Source: Lunularia cruciata (lineage: Eukaryota; Streptophyta; Marchantiopsida; Lunulariales; Lunulariaceae). Taken from it: DNA of 64,000 bases. The position numbers were made by a program, and so were the translations under genes. Shown here in pieces: positions 34,105 to 46,183 of this stretch. Every line of letters starts with the position of its first letter. Position 1 is the first letter of the stretch. Below the pieces are notes generated by a model. That model searched no databases. It saw only the letters and a list, made by a program, of their open reading frames with translations, and had not been told where the DNA came from. The stretch lies in contig OX419755.1 in assembly GCA_948567375.1 (NCBI GenBank), positions 68,886,944-68,950,943 on the forward strand. Reading direction: 5' to 3'.

Positions 34105-35337
34105 AAGATAGGGAAACTTCCGGTTTTCTTTGGCAAGGATGGAGAAGATGTGGAGGCCTTTGTGAGAGACTTCAAGAGAGCTTGCATAGGAAACAATGAG
34201 AGGAGAAAGAATGAGTGGGCCTCATTATTACCAGATTTCTTTGAGGATGCAGCACTTACATGGTATGAGTTAGAATACCAAAAGAGAGAGAGGAGAGATA
34301 GGGAAGAGGAGTCTTGGGAGACTTTGACTTCAGCACTCATTGAGAACTTTCTTCCTGATGAGAGTTATGAGAGATTGATGAGTGAGGTTACATTTCTCAA
34401 GCAAGGAGATGGAGAGAAAGTGAGAGTCTATGTGGAAAGAGTGGAAAAGTTGGAGTCCAGATTTCGCATAGTGTTGAGGAAGGGTGGGGATGATGTGGAG
34501 ACTACAATGATTGGAATAGGGGCCATGCTCACCAAGAATTTTGTGGGAGGGTTGAGACCAAAAATTAGAAGCAAGGTGAGATATGAGAAACCTTCTTCCA
34601 AGGTTGAAGCTATCAAGATCGCAATTTGTACGGAGGAGAGTTTGGAAAGGGATGAGAGTGATTTGGTGGTAAAGGAGGTTGTGCATCCTCCTCAAGGCTA
34701 CAAGTATGGTAGAACTTCTGATACTTTGGTGGCAAGGGTTGCACCACAAGTAGTGGTTGCTCCAGTTCTTGCACCTCCACCAAAAGATCCACTTCAAACC
34801 ATCATAGAACAACTTGCGGATCTCAAGATCAATGTGGTGCAACTATGGGAGAAGAGAGAGGTGGATCAGAATGTAGGGAGATGGCCTAGGAGTTATGGAA
34901 ACTATCCATATAGAGGAGGCCAACCAACCAACAATTTCAATGATAGAAATTGTTTTGGTTGTGGAGGAAGAGGCCATATCCAAAGGAATTGCCCAAATTC
35001 CACTTACCATGGAGGAAGGGGTTATGAGGGAGCCAATAGAGGGAAAGAGGGAGGTAGTGAAACCCAAGTGGCTCCTAATACCAACAAAGGTAAGGGGATA
35101 GCATCCATAGATGTGGTTGAGAGCAAGTATGAGAAGAGAGAGTGCTCAAACTCCAAGGGTCTTAATTTGGAGCTTTTGGCACAAGAGAAGAAGAGAGCTC
35201 ATTTTGCAGAGGATGTTCACTCTTCTCAAGGATTTACTTCAAGCAAGGATACTCCTATGTCTACTAGGAGCACTCGCACCTCAACACCATCAACAACAAA
35301 GAATCCAAGGAAGAAGTTGGGGATGGAGGATTCTTGA
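34105..35337 (+). CDS. gag: Element B Gag
   Basis: Structural capsid/nucleocapsid protein of a Ty3 element. The frame is open from 34099 (TGA at 34096) with no ATG before the conserved KLPVFFGKDGEDVEAFVRDF, so the true start is lost or supplied another way. Capsid-type motifs are AALTWYELEYQKR, LTSALIENFLPDESYERL and FVGGLRPKIRSKV. The zinc knuckle CFGCGGRGHIQRNC near 34950-34995 is canonical CX2CX4HX4C. The C-terminal tail is Ser/Thr-rich, ending at TGA 35335-35337. Pol is open in the -1 frame through the stop, as in elements that join gag and pol by frameshifting. It is intact across the visible domains. Confidence 0.85.
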   Translation, partial: KIGKLPVFFGKDGEDVEAFVRDFKRACIGNNERRKNEWASLLPDFFEDAALTWYELEYQKRERRDREEESWETLTSALIENFLPDESYERLMSEVTFLKQGDGEKVRVYVERVEKLESRFRIVLRKGGDDVETTMIGIGAMLTKNFVGGLRPKIRSKVRYEKPSSKVEAIKIAICTEESLERDESDLVVKEVVHPPQGYKYGRTSDTLVARVAPQVVVAPVLAPPPKDPLQTIIEQLADLKINVVQLWEKREVDQNVGRWPRSYGNYPYRGGQPTNNFNDRNCFGCGGRGHIQRNCPNSTYHGGRGYEGANRGKEGGSETQVAPNTNKGKGIASIDVVESKYEKRECSNSKGLNLELLAQEKKRAHFAEDVHSSQGFTSSKDTPMSTRSTRTSTPSTTKNPRKKLGMEDS

Positions 35338-38300
35338 TTTCAAAGCAACAATGGAATTACAATGTGTTGGAGGATGTTGGTAGTCACAAGGCTAACATCA
35401 CAGTGGGCCAATTGATTGCTTTGAACCCTACCTTGAGAAAGGAGCTTAGAGGTGGTTTGAGTTCTACAAGGAGCAAGAAGAAGAAGAAGGCAAAAGTTCC
35501 AATATCAATGGGGGTGGTGGATGCCAAGCCAGCACCATGGGAGGCTTGTGAATATGCCTCCAAAATTGATGTGAGAGTGAATAGTCACAACATCAAGGAT
35601 GCATTGGTTGATGGAGGATTAGCAGTGAATGCCATGACAGAAAGGTTGATGAAGAAGTTGGGTATGATACCCTCAAGACCTTCAACATTTGTGGTGAGCA
35701 TGGCAAACAAGCAACAAGTTCGACCAATAGGAGTGATGGATAAGGTGGTAGTTTCAGTTATGGGAGTTCAAAATCTCATGACTTTCCAAGTCTTGAAGGA
35801 TTCAAGCTATGACTTACTTCTTGGGAGGCCATGGTTGAGAGCAGCACGCACAACTGATCGATGGCACAAAGGGTACTTGAGGATTGGGCCATCAAACCAT
35901 AGAGTCACAGTTCCTGTGACTAACACCACCAACACTTCACATTCAGATACACCATTTTCTGATTATTGGGAATCAGATTCTGAAGAAGGAGCTTTAGGTG
36001 TGGACACAAGCATGGAGGAAGAGACTTCCATGGAGGAGGATGAATCTGAATCTGATTCAGATGTGTATCCCTTGTGTGCTATGGATTTTGCACCTAAGCC
36101 TAAGGTTTTGAAGGACCCAGACAAATCACCATTGACACTTGAGGAGGTAGAGAGAAGGTTAGCTACCCTCAAGTATGGCCCAAATGTTACCAAGGAGGAG
36201 AAGGTGAGATTTGAGGAGATTTTCCGCAAGTTCATCCATGTGTTTGCTTTTAGTTACAAGGATTTGAAGGAAGTCACCTTGGAAGAGCACAAGATAGAGG
36301 TGGAGTCACATGCAAGACCAATCCGCCAAAAGCAACGTTGCATTAGCCCACCAATATCTTTGGTTGTGAAGGAGGAGATTGATAAGCTCAAGGAGGCTGG
36401 ATTTATCTTTGAGGTGGAGAATTCAGAATGGGTGTCTCCAATTGTCATTGTGAAGAAAAAGAATGGCAAGCTTCGGGTATGTGTGGATTACAAGAAGCTT
36501 AATGCTGTTACCAAGAAGGACTACTACCCTTGCCATTCATTGATGAGATCTTGGAGGAGGTTGCAGGTCATGAGAGGTACAGTTTTGGAGATGGTTATAG
36601 TGGATATAACCAAATCAAGATTGCACCAGAGCATCAACAACTCACCACGTTCACCACACCTTCGGGAAGTTACGCTTTCAAGGTCATGCCTTTTGGGCTT
36701 TGCAATGCTCCAGCCACATTCCAACGGTTCATGAACAAGGTATTTGAACCTTTCATTGGGAAATTTGTGAGAGACTTCATTGATGACTTTTGTGTCTATG
36801 GGAGCAAGGAGGAGCACTTTGAACACCTAATCAAAGTCTTGCAATGCTTGGATGAGGCAAATGCATCACTCAACCCAGAGAAGTGCATTTTTGGATGTGA
36901 AGAAGGTCTACTTTTGGGGCACATCATCTCCAAGGATGGAGTAGCAATTGATCCTGAGAAGGTGAGGAAAATCTCAGACCTTCCATTCCCTTTAAGCTTG
37001 ACAAAGTTATGCCAATTCTTGGGGATGGTTGGGTACTATAGGAGGTTCATCTTTTCATTTTCCAACAAGGCTTATACATTGACCATCTACATGAAGAAGG
37101 GTGTAGATTACATGGTGATTTTGGAAGACAAGGAGGCTCTCAAAGCTTTTGAGGAGCTCAAGCAATCCCTTGTTGTAACTCCAATTCTTGCTAAACCTGA
37201 TTGGAGTAAACCTTTCATCCTCTACACTGATGCTTCTAATGTAGCTATAGGATGCACTCTTAGTCAATTAGACCAAGATGGGCATGATCATCCAATAGCT
37301 TATGCTAGTAGGCAGATGGTTTCAGTAGAGAAGAACTACTCTGTCACAGAGAGAGAAGGGTTGGCAGTGATCTTTGGTCTCAAGAAGTTTAGACACTACT
37401 TGATTGGAGGGAAAGCCACAATTGTCACGGATCACAAGGCTTTGAAGTACATCTTCAACAAGCCTAATGTTGAAGGGAGACTAGCAAGGTGGATGATACT
37501 CTTGTCTGAGTATGACTACACAATTGAAGATAGGCCAAGAAAGAAACATGCAAATGCTGATTTGTTATCTAGAGCTTATGATCATGATGGAGATGAGCCA
37601 GTGGATGATTCCTTCCTGGATGAGGAGCTCATGACAATCTCAGTCACTCAAGAGATTCCAATGGAGTACAAGGAGATTGTGGATTTTGTGACAAGAGGTA
37701 ACTTTCCAAAAGGGATGCATGCTAGGGAGAGGAAGGCCCTTGCAGCAAGATCTAGACCTTACACAATGGTAGAGGATATTATTTTTCACCAAGGAGCAGA
37801 TGGTCTACTTCAAAGAGCAATGGGTAAGGAAGAGTCTATCCTACTCATAAAGGAGTTTCATGAAGGTTTAGTATGTGGAGGACACTTTGCAGGAAAGGTG
37901 ATTGCTTTCAAGATTCTAGATGCAGGTTACCATTGGAGAGAGATTTTCAAGGATTGTCTTGATTATTGCAAAACTTGTCATGTTTGTCAAGCTTTTGCTA
38001 GAAATTCTACATCCACTCCACCACTTAGATCAATTCCATTGCTAGGACCTTTTGAGAAGTGGGGAATTGATTTTGTAGGACCTCTCAATAGAATCCCAAG
38101 GAACAATCGGTACATTGTGGTAGTTACTGATTACCTTACCAAGTGGGTTGAGGCTAGACCATTGAGGGACAAGAATGAAGATGAAGTGGGTAGATTTCTT
38201 TATGAACACATTATCACTAGGTTTGGATGCCCTTTGGAGTTGGTTTCTGATAGAGGATGAGAGTTTACAGGAAGCATTACTACAGTCATGCTACGACATT

Positions 38301-38890
38301 TCTCTATCACACATAGAGTAACTACATCCTATAAGGCTAATTCCAATGGCTTGGCAGAGAGAACCAATCAGACCTTGTGCATGATGTTGGCCAAAGATGC
38401 AGAAATGGAGGGGGCTAAACATCATTGGGACAAGAGGATTCATGCAGTTTTGTGGGAGTATAGGACAACCATGAAGACTTCCACCGGATATTCTCCATTT
38501 CAATTGGTGTATGGTATTGAGTCTATCTTACCTATTCACTTCGATCTTCCTACCTTCCAAAGCATTCATAGGAGATTGAAGAAAGCACAAGGAGGTGATG
38601 CAGAGAAGTCAAGGAAGGATCAACTCATGGAGTTGGAAGAGGCAAGAGCAGTTGCTATGGTTTGAGTGGAGCAAGCCCAAAGGAAACAAAAGGAGAGCTA
38701 TGACAAGAGGTAAGGCAAGAAGAAGGTGGAGCCTTTCAAAGAAGGTGATTGGGTAATGTTGTTTGATTCAAGAGAGTGCAAAAGAAGTTTTTGCCTAAGT
38801 ACTTTGGACCTTTCATAGTGGAGAAGGTGTGGAGCAATTACACCTATGATCTCAAGGATTTGGGAGGAAGACACTTTGATAGGATTAACC
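35319..38890 (+). pseudogene. pol: Element B Pol: PR-RT-RNase H-IN, few breaks
   Basis: The protease region (about 35540-35860) has ALVDGGLAVNAM and YDLLLGRPWLRAA. RT starts about 36270 with SHARPIRQKQR, WVSPIVIVKKKNGKLRVCVD, then a one-base loss near 36532 shifts the frame. The next frame continues FIDEILEEVAGHERYSFGDG and catalytic VRDFIDDFCVYG (about 36770-36805). RNase H has FILYTDASNVAIGCTL and VTDHKALKYIF. The integrase HHCC is intact (HEG...GGHFAG...CKTCHVC), with WGIDFVGPL, LVSDRG, then TGA at 38258 and the downstream ANSNGLAERTNQTL glutamate. Further TGA and TAA and a frameshift lie at 38663-38770. It ends KMYHRR with no chromodomain. Confidence 0.88.
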
Positions 38891-38970
38891 ATGATAAGTT
38901 GAAGATGTACCATAGAAGGTAGAGAGATCTTCACTTTGAGGACAAAGTGAAAACTTAGTCCGGGGGTAAA

Positions 38971-39662
38971 TGTAACACCCATTTGTGCATGTGTGTGGTA
39001 TTGTGATATTTAGCTTGGTATTGCAAGTACTTAAGAGATATTATTTATATAGAGATAAAGGATGGTTCTATATTAGTCATGGTTAGCTAAAGTTAGTCAT
39101 AGCTAAGATAGAGGGGACCTTACTTTAGAGGAAGTAGAAAAGATGAGCACCATTATTTTGGACTTTAGTGTGTTGACTTGGTATTATTCCTAGGTGTTTG
39201 GCTTTGAGGAAAGAGTTGAGAACTCTTGGGCCCGCAAGTCTTTTTGTTTTGGATTCTTCTTTAGTCCAAGGATAGCCCATGTGAAGGAATCCTTGACTTA
39301 GTGGTTGGGTCAAGATAAGACCACATGCTTAGGGGAATATACCCATGTGAATGGATATTCCTTTCTACTTTTTGACTTTACTTGACTTTTAGTCTAGTAA
39401 CTTGAGTTACTACGGTAATTAGTAACTTTGGTATGTAACTATTTCACAAGTATATAAACAAGGGGTGAGGAGGTACTCATCATCCTTTCATTTACAACTA
39501 TCTCTCTCTCATTGAGTTCTCTAGTGAGCAATGTCTTGAGTCTTGGAGTGTTAGCCTTGGAGGAGTATGATGGAGTTGGGATTCCTTGCCTTCTTAGTCC
39601 ATGGTGCGCTACCATAATAGCCATCAGAGGTTCATCCTGAGTGAGAGATAGGCCAGCTCACA
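38971..39662 (+). repeat. 3' LTR of element B
   Basis: 692 bp, preceded by the polypurine tract CCGGGGGTAAA. TATATAAA is at 39451-39458. Confidence 0.93.
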
Positions 39663-40150
39663 AACCAAGCTTACATAAGAGTGGTGTTGGGGAGATGAGC
39701 AAGGGAGAGCTTTTATAGAGCTCAAGGAGAGGTTGATTTTTGCACTTATTCTTAGGAGACCATAAGAGGATGACCATTCTAGGTTCATATTGATTGGAGT
39801 ACATAGGAGCTTGGAGCAATGCTCACCTAATAGAATGATGGGATAAGGATTTTGTGGTGGCCTATGCTAGTTGCTCCAACAATTCAATGGATGCAAAATA
39901 TAGTTCATATGAGAGAGAATGCTTGGCATCAATATGGGCAATAACACATTCCAAATGTTATCTATTTGGTAATCCCTTCTCTCTCATCAATGATCAAGAA
40001 CCATGGAAGTGGTTGATGAAGTTTGACAAGCTTTCAAGGAAGCTTGCATAATGGGCTCTTATTTTACAAGAGTAAGTTTTTATGGTTATTTATAGACTTT
40101 GGAGTAATGAACCGTGGTGTAGATGGGTTGAATACAAACCCATGGTCTAG
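39663..40150 (+). pseudogene. Element D RNase H segment
   Basis: Continues D after B. A tether/RNase H segment reads EWCWGDEQGRAFIELKERLI near 39672-39745, followed by VAYASCSNNSMDAKYSSYER (39854 on), ECLASIWAITHSKCYLFGNP and LMKFDKLSRKLA. Downstream a decayed GLNTNPWSS-like motif meets the C LTR. The 39854-40051 piece is an uninterrupted 65 codons. Confidence 0.75.
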
Positions 40151-40387
40151 CATAATACCATTAGCTAGACATATTATCTACAGGTGGAAATCAGCTTGGT
40201 AATATCTAGAAGAATTTTATATATGATGATCTAAGTATATTAGATAGAGATGTACCAACAGAGTACTTTCATTGATAGAACAAAGGCCAAAAACACCTTC
40301 AAAACTTTAGAGCCAATTTAGAAGGCCTAAACAAATGAATTAGGCCTTGAGAAAGGAAAGATCCTCCCTTTGGAAAAAGAGACATCA

Positions 40388-40876
40388 TGTAACATTTTGG
40401 AATTTAGGGACAAAGTTAGTCAAGGGTAATAAACTAGCAGATGGGCCAAATTAGCCTAAAATATTCTAGAAATATCTAGGAAACTACTTGGTACCCTCTC
40501 AAGTATTGGGCAATGTGCATGCCAAGTGGTGACTTCTAGAAAGAAGCTTCTTGGAAAGCTTCTAGGTTAGCTTAGGTTGCATCCCAAGTAGGAAGCTTCT
40601 AGAAGGAAAATTCTGGAAACTTCCAACTAGCTTAGCTTACACGCCATGTAGACAACTTTTAGAAGGAAACTTCTTGAGAAGCTTCATGGTTAAGTTGGCT
40701 TGCACTCCAAGAAAATGACTCAGGGAAGCTTCTTGAGAAGCTTCTCAAGAGCCTTGTTTGCTCCTTATAAATACCAAAACAGACTCATGCTAAGCATTTG
40801 GAGTTTTGTACACACTCAAGTGTCCCAATGTGATCTTCCATTCTCTTATTTCTCTCCTTGGTCTCAATCTTTGACA
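40388..40876 (+). repeat. 5' LTR of A3
   Basis: 489 bp, starting TGTAACATTTTGG. It keeps TTC/GAA-rich blocks and a TATAAATACC box near 40767-40776. Confidence 0.85.
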
Positions 40877-40898
40877 TTGGTATCACAAGTGAAATGGG

Positions 40899-41114
40899 GT
40901 GGATGGAATTTACGGACCACCAAATCCATTTGTGCCTAATTATTGGAAATTATGTGTCCAAGTACTACCCAAGCATCATCTCACACAGTTCATCACCCCA
41001 TGCTTTGGGCAAATTTTTTTGAATGTAATCATCTTATTTGAGGAACCCTTGGTACTTTCAGTTGTAACTTATGGAGAACAATATACATGTTGCATCTATA
41101 TGTTAATAAGTTAG
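40899..41114 (+). CDS. A3 leader ORF, 71 codons
   Basis: MDGIYGPPNPFVPNYWKLCV, then LTQFITPCFGQIF, ending YTCCIYMLIS. It is co-linear with the A1 and A2 leader ORFs and placed just after the PBS. It stays open in an otherwise wrecked element. Confidence 0.6.
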   Translation: MDGIYGPPNPFVPNYWKLCVQVLPKHHLTQFITPCFGQIFLNVIILFEEPLVLSVVTYGEQYTCCIYMLIS

Positions 41115-41149
41115 ATAAATTAGGGGTAGTGTAATAGAGTAGTAGCCAT

Positions 41150-44100
41150 GGTGGCAATGCCCCAGGTTATCATTGCTATGCAACAACAAATTGAGCATCT
41201 TACTCAATTGTTGGATTAACAAGACCATCAACAACAAGAGCATGTAGAGAGGGCACCAGTTTGAGAAACAGAAGACTGAATCAATTTCCAAAACCCAAGG
41301 TATTTGAAGGCAAGAATCTTTTAGGTAGAGTGAAGAATTTTGTGTTTGATTATAAATGTTATTTCCAAGATTCCGAGTAGAGCAAATTGAATGGTAAATT
41401 ATTGTACCAATTTTGACTTGGATAGAATTCAAAAGTGCAATAATTGGTCGATTCCAAGCTATCATTACCATACAAGTTGCACGAGATAGGTTGGCAAAGT
41501 TGAAGTAAATTGGCTCTAAGAAGTTACATCACGTAATTCTAGAACACCATCATGCAAATTCTAAATATATTGGAAGATGAAGCTCTGGATCAATTTGTGA
41601 GGGGTTTGAAGTCACAAACCAAATTAAAGGTGACTATGTGAGAGCCAAACACTTGGAGGAAACCATGTAGTTGGTCAAATGCTTTGATTCCTTAGTTGCA
41701 ACAACTTGGTCTTGACCTCAACCTCCATAAAAATACCAATACAGTTCTCATGGGTGGAGGAGCCAACACCAATGAGATTGATGCCATTTAGTGGAGACCA
41801 CTTGGCAATGTAGATAAAGAAGAATTGCAAAAAAATAATGGTTGTTTTTATTGTCACCAAATTGGCATCATATTGCTAAATTTTCATTGAAGAAGATGTG
41901 ACCTTGACAAGTTACCCAGATGGAGTTTGTGAAGAAAAAAATCAGGGAAACAAGGAATTCCAATAGAAGATTTTGAGCTGCCTATTGAGAACTTGATTAG
42001 TTCCACTAGATTGAAGGCTTGATCTATGCAAGTTTGCTTTACTTGCAAGGTATTCTATCTGATTGTGCTTGTAGGATTTTGGTTGGTTTTTGTTTGGAGA
42101 ATGGCATGTCCATGCAATTATCAAAGGAAATACATATTCCTATCAAGCCAATAATCGCAAGCAATGATAAAAGATGATAGGAAGAGTTTTGCATTCCATA
42201 TCTTTGTTTGTGTTATATTCAAGATTAGGAAGGGGTATTTGGAGTGTATGAGGTTTGTAGTGACACCTCTACACTATGATGATATTCTTGGTTTACCTTG
42301 GCTTGAACGTCATAAGGTTCAATTTGATTGGATCTAATGACAAATTCAATTACAACACCAAGGTAGATATTTCCGATTAAGTTATCTGGAAACTTTGAAT
42401 AAGACACCTAATAATAGTCAGTCCTAAGATGAGAGATCTTTTCTAGAAAGTAGCTATAGAGTAAGCTTTGAAGGAAGATAAGTCCTTAGATGGGAAGTTT
42501 GTCAATGAAGTAGCAATAGAGCAAGCTTTGGAGGCAGATAAGTCCATTTTTGCAATGTGGATCAATTGCACAAAGAGAACTTGAGGAGGGTTACGAGCCT
42601 CATCAAGCAATGGTTGATCAAATAGTTCAAGAGTTTGTAGATGTGTTTCCAGATGATCTGCCAAAACAATTACCTTTCGATCGTGGTCTACCTTTGAAAA
42701 TTGAGTTTTTGCCAAGGAGTACTCTAGTGAATAGACCAATCTATTGGCTCTCACCAAAGGAGATATATGAGTTGAAAATAACACTTATGGAGTTTTTGGA
42801 GAAACATTCCATAAGATATAGTACATCTTCTATTGAACACCGATACTATTTGTTCCAAAGAAGGATAGAGGAATTCATTTTTGTATTGATTACCATGGGC
42901 TCAATAAACAAACAATGAAGAAAACATATCTCTTGGCTTAAATTGATGACTTGCTTGATCAATTGAGTGGATCACGATACTTCTCCAAGTTGGATCTTTG
43001 CAACAACTATTGGTAAATCTCCATTGATAGATAGGATGTGCATAAGACTGCCTTTCACACAAGATATGGGCATTTTGAATGTATAGTTTTATCTTTTGGG
43101 CTTACTAATGCTCCAACAGTCTTCATGGATTAGATGCATTAGGTGTTGGATCGACTATTAGATTGGGATGTAGTGGTGTTCTTGGATGCTATTTAAATCT
43201 ATAGCAAGATGGAGGTAGAACATGCAAATCATATATGAGAAGTCCTAAGATAGCTACGTGAATGGAAGTTATATTCCAAGAAGTCAAAGTGTACCTTTTA
43301 GCAAAAGAAAGTTACCTTCTTGGGTCACAAGATCTCATCAAAAAGTATCAAGATTGAAGAAGAGAAAATCAAAGCCATTATTGACTGCCCTACTCTAAAG
43401 AATGCCACAAAAGTGCAAGCATTTAATGGATTGATAAGTTTTTATTGATAGTTCATCTACTATTATGCACACATAGTAAAACCATTGATTGACCTCTTAG
43501 GGAAAAAATCAAGCTTTCAATGGACCGCCAAGCATGAAAAAGCATTAAAATTTGAAATATATGGTGTCTTCAAGATCCATTCTTCAAGCATATGACTCTC
43601 AACTACCATGTGTGGTTGACTTTGATGCTTCTAACTTTACCTTAGAGCTATGTTGCAATATGAATTCTTGGATGGATTACATCCCATTGCCTTTTTGTCT
43701 CACCAATTAGACACCATAGAAATGAATTGCTTTGCATGAGATTGGGAAAAACTAGCAATGGTATATGCCACTAAGGTATGGAGGCATTATCTCTTGGGGA
43801 AACAAGTGGTCATGCAAACTGATCACAAACTCTTGTTGCAAACATTACATTTGGAACACATGAAGAGTTGACATCATTAATGGGAGGAGCAACTCCAATT
43901 GTTTGACATCAAACTTGAATACAAACCTGGTTGGTTCCATGTCATCCATGATGCTCTACCACAATGACCTGATTTGAAGTCTCTTCCTCTCATCACCGTG
44001 GCAATTATGACAGTGTCAGTCAACTCTAAGATCCAAATTGAGTTTAGGATAGCTCTACAACAAGATCCCTTCTTTTAGCTGGTACAAGGTTGTCTTGCAA

Positions 44101-45350
44101 CATGCAACAAGGAGTAAAACACCTTCTCCTTCAAGGAAGGTCTTTTATTCATGAGAATAGGATTTATCTTCCAACCAAGTGTGATCTCCGACTTATGCGC
44201 CTCTAAGAAGCCCATGAGTTACCAATTGTTGGTCACATGGGTGTGGACAAGACCTTGGGTGCACTCTACCCATTCTATCTGCTTGATGGGAACACGTGAG
44301 CTTGGATCTCATCACATCCTTACCCAAGTCAAAGAAAGGTCACAAAATGATAGTGTTGTTTGTGGATAAGCTTAGTAAGCAAATCCATTTGGCACCAACC
44401 TTTGATATTGTGCATGCTCCAACATTGGTGTAGATCTACTTCAACATTGTTTTTAAGCATCATGGGATGCCCTTGTGTACTCATCTTCAATCGTGATCCT
44501 TGATTCACTAGAAAATTTTGGCAATCACTCTTCCAGATACTCGGTACCAAGATTGCTTAGTCCATAGCCTATCATCTTGCAATGGACAGATTGAACATGC
44601 AAATTGCACCTTGGAGGATATGATTTGTGCCTTTGTCAATGTTCACCATACTAATTGAATGAATGTCTTGCAGTTGTGGAGTTTGCATACAATAATTCCA
44701 AATAGGCAAGTATCAAATTCTTTTTTTTATCCTCAATTTTGGCCAAGATCCACTTATTCCAGATTCTTTTCTTGCTCCTTCTCCATCTCATGTTCTTAAT
44801 ACTTCCACCTTCTTGACCATCAAATCCTGATCACTCCAACAGGCCAAGTCTCATCACCTTGTTGCTCAAAATTGTCAAAAACAATATGCATACCACTATT
44901 TGTGATCTCACCTTTCAAGTTGGTGATAAAATCATGCTCTTGTCTAGTAACCTACCCCTCCCATTGATACCTAAGTCTATAAACTTGCTCCTTCTATAAA
45001 CTTGCTCCTAATTGGATAGTACACTTTGATGTCACCCAAATGATTTTTCCTATTGCTTATCAACTTGCCTTACCTTGTCATATGTGCATCCACCTTGTCT
45101 TTCATATTTCCAAGTTGAAACCCTTTGTTCCTAATTCATCTTCTTTTTCCTCTTGTGTCCAACCTCCTCCTCTTCTTGTCTCTATCAATGATCATGAAGA
45201 GCATGAAATTGATCTTATCCTTGCATGTTGCCACATTCAACAAGGCCATTGACAACATATAGAGTACAATCCTAGAAAGGATATCTCCTTCATGATGCCA
45301 CTTGGGAGCCTCTTTCTCATCTACATAATGCACAAACAACCATCCAAGAG
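41150..45350 (+). pseudogene. A3 gag-pol remnant
   Basis: Gag starts near 41150 (MATMVAMPQVIIAMQQ-like). Pol pieces are open at 42550-42918 (DLPKQLPFDRGLPLKIEFLP, STLVNRPIYWLSP), around 43060-43420 (GHFE..., FLGHKISSKSIKIEEEKIK), at 43750-43990 (VYATKVWRHYLLGKQVVMQT) and 44580-45130 (integrase C-terminal part). A chromodomain relic (LLHDATWEPLSHLHNAQT) is at about 45282-45345. At 44189-44191 it keeps CGA where A1 and A2 have TGA. There are many stops and indels. Confidence 0.8.
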
Positions 45351-45401
45351 TTTGAAGCTTCAATGGCAATGAGGATATTACAAACAAGTGGTGGGGGAAT
45401 A

Positions 45402-45879
45402 TGTAGCAATATGGAGTTTAGCAACAAAGTTACTCAAGGCTAACAAATTAGCAAATGGGCCAAATTAGCCTAGAATATTCTAGAAGTATCTATGAAGCTA
45501 CTTGGTACTCTCCCAAGTATTGGGTGACATGCATGCCACGTGGTGTCCTCTAGAAGGAAGCTTCTTGAGAAGATTTTTGGCTAGCTTAGCTTGCACCTCA
45601 AGTAAGAAGCTTCTAGAAGGAAGCTTCTTAGAGCTTCTAATTAGCTTAGCTTACATGCCAAGTAAAGTAACTTCTAGAAGGAACTTCTTGAGAAACTTCT
45701 TGAGAAACTTGGCTTGAAATCCAAGAAAGTGGCTCAAGGAAACTTCTTGAGAAGCTTCTCAAGAGCCTTCTATGCTCCTTAAATACCAAAGCCAAAGCTC
45801 ATGCTAGGCATTTAGAGTTTCTCACACACTCAAGTGTCCAAATGTGATATTCCATTCTCCTAGGACTCGGCCTTTTACA
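45402..45879 (+). repeat. 3' LTR of A3
   Basis: 478 bp, TGTAGCAATATGG ... GGCCTTTTACA, following the polypurine tract. Confidence 0.85.
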
Positions 45880-46183
45880 TATTGCCTTCTACTCCTTTCT
45901 TAGTCTTGTCAAGAGCTTTCCAATGGTTACCTAACCCATACTATTCTAATCTTTGTACAAGAAGATTCTCCAAAGATTCTATTTGGTCAAACTTCTTTGA
46001 CCTACCAAATATGACAAGGATTGACATATCACCAATCCATGTATTTGATGCAAGGATGTAGCTCCCTTTGAGTGGTTCCTCTTTGCTATATAATAACCAC
46101 AAGGTGCTCTTGGGGTATTGCAATATTAGGGGAATGAAATCTTGTGTTTCTCTTGGGTTTTCTCCTCTCCTTAGAACATTACA

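Larger units (their letters stand above)
31848..39662 (+). mobile_element. Ty3/gypsy element B, best-preserved element of the window
   Basis: 7.8 kb with LTRs at 31848-32539 and 38971-39662 (692 bp each). The PBS is about 32543-32560 (TGGTTCCGTTGCCGGGAC), resembling the tRNA-Asp-type PBS of Athila/Tat elements except at positions 4-5. The polypurine tract is CCGGGGGTAAA, next to 38971. Internal order is upstream ORFs, gag, protease, RT, RNase H, integrase. There is no chromodomain. Pol has a frameshift near 36532, a TGA at 38258 and a few breaks after it. The 5-bp flanks (TGACT left, AACCA right) do not match, so no target duplication is seen. It is inserted in D between RT and RNase H. Confidence 0.92.
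40388..45879 (+). mobile_element. Ty3/gypsy chromovirus A3, heavily decayed
   Basis: LTRs are 40388-40876 and 45402-45879. The PBS TTGGTATCACAAG is at 40877-40889; the polypurine tract AGTGGTGGGGGAATA is at 45387-45401. Internal order is leader ORF, gag, PR, RT, RNase H, IN and a chromodomain relic. The 5-bp flanks are CATCA and TATTG, which differ by three transitions; a decayed duplication is possible but unproven. This is the most decayed of the three A copies. Confidence 0.88.
40151..46183 (+). repeat. LTR of family C in plus orientation, split by element A3
   Basis: 40151-40387 and 45880-46183 together match the family C LTR read in element sense: CATAATACC...GGTAATATCTAG, then GGCCTAAAC...GAATTAGGCC, and finally AGAGCTTTCCAATGG ... 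AGAACATTACA. No C internal sequence accompanies it, so it is a solo LTR. The 5-bp flanks (TCTAG and CCCAA) do not match perfectly. Outside it, D resumes from RNase H to integrase. Confidence 0.8.

Noticed and set aside
34330-34842. 170-codon antisense ORF opposite element B gag
   Set aside because: It lies entirely opposite the real gag frame and shows no motif; it is a shadow.
35300-35337. A slippery heptamer for gag-pol frameshifting in B
   Set aside because: Pol is in the -1 frame, but I see no X XXY YYZ motif near the gag stop.
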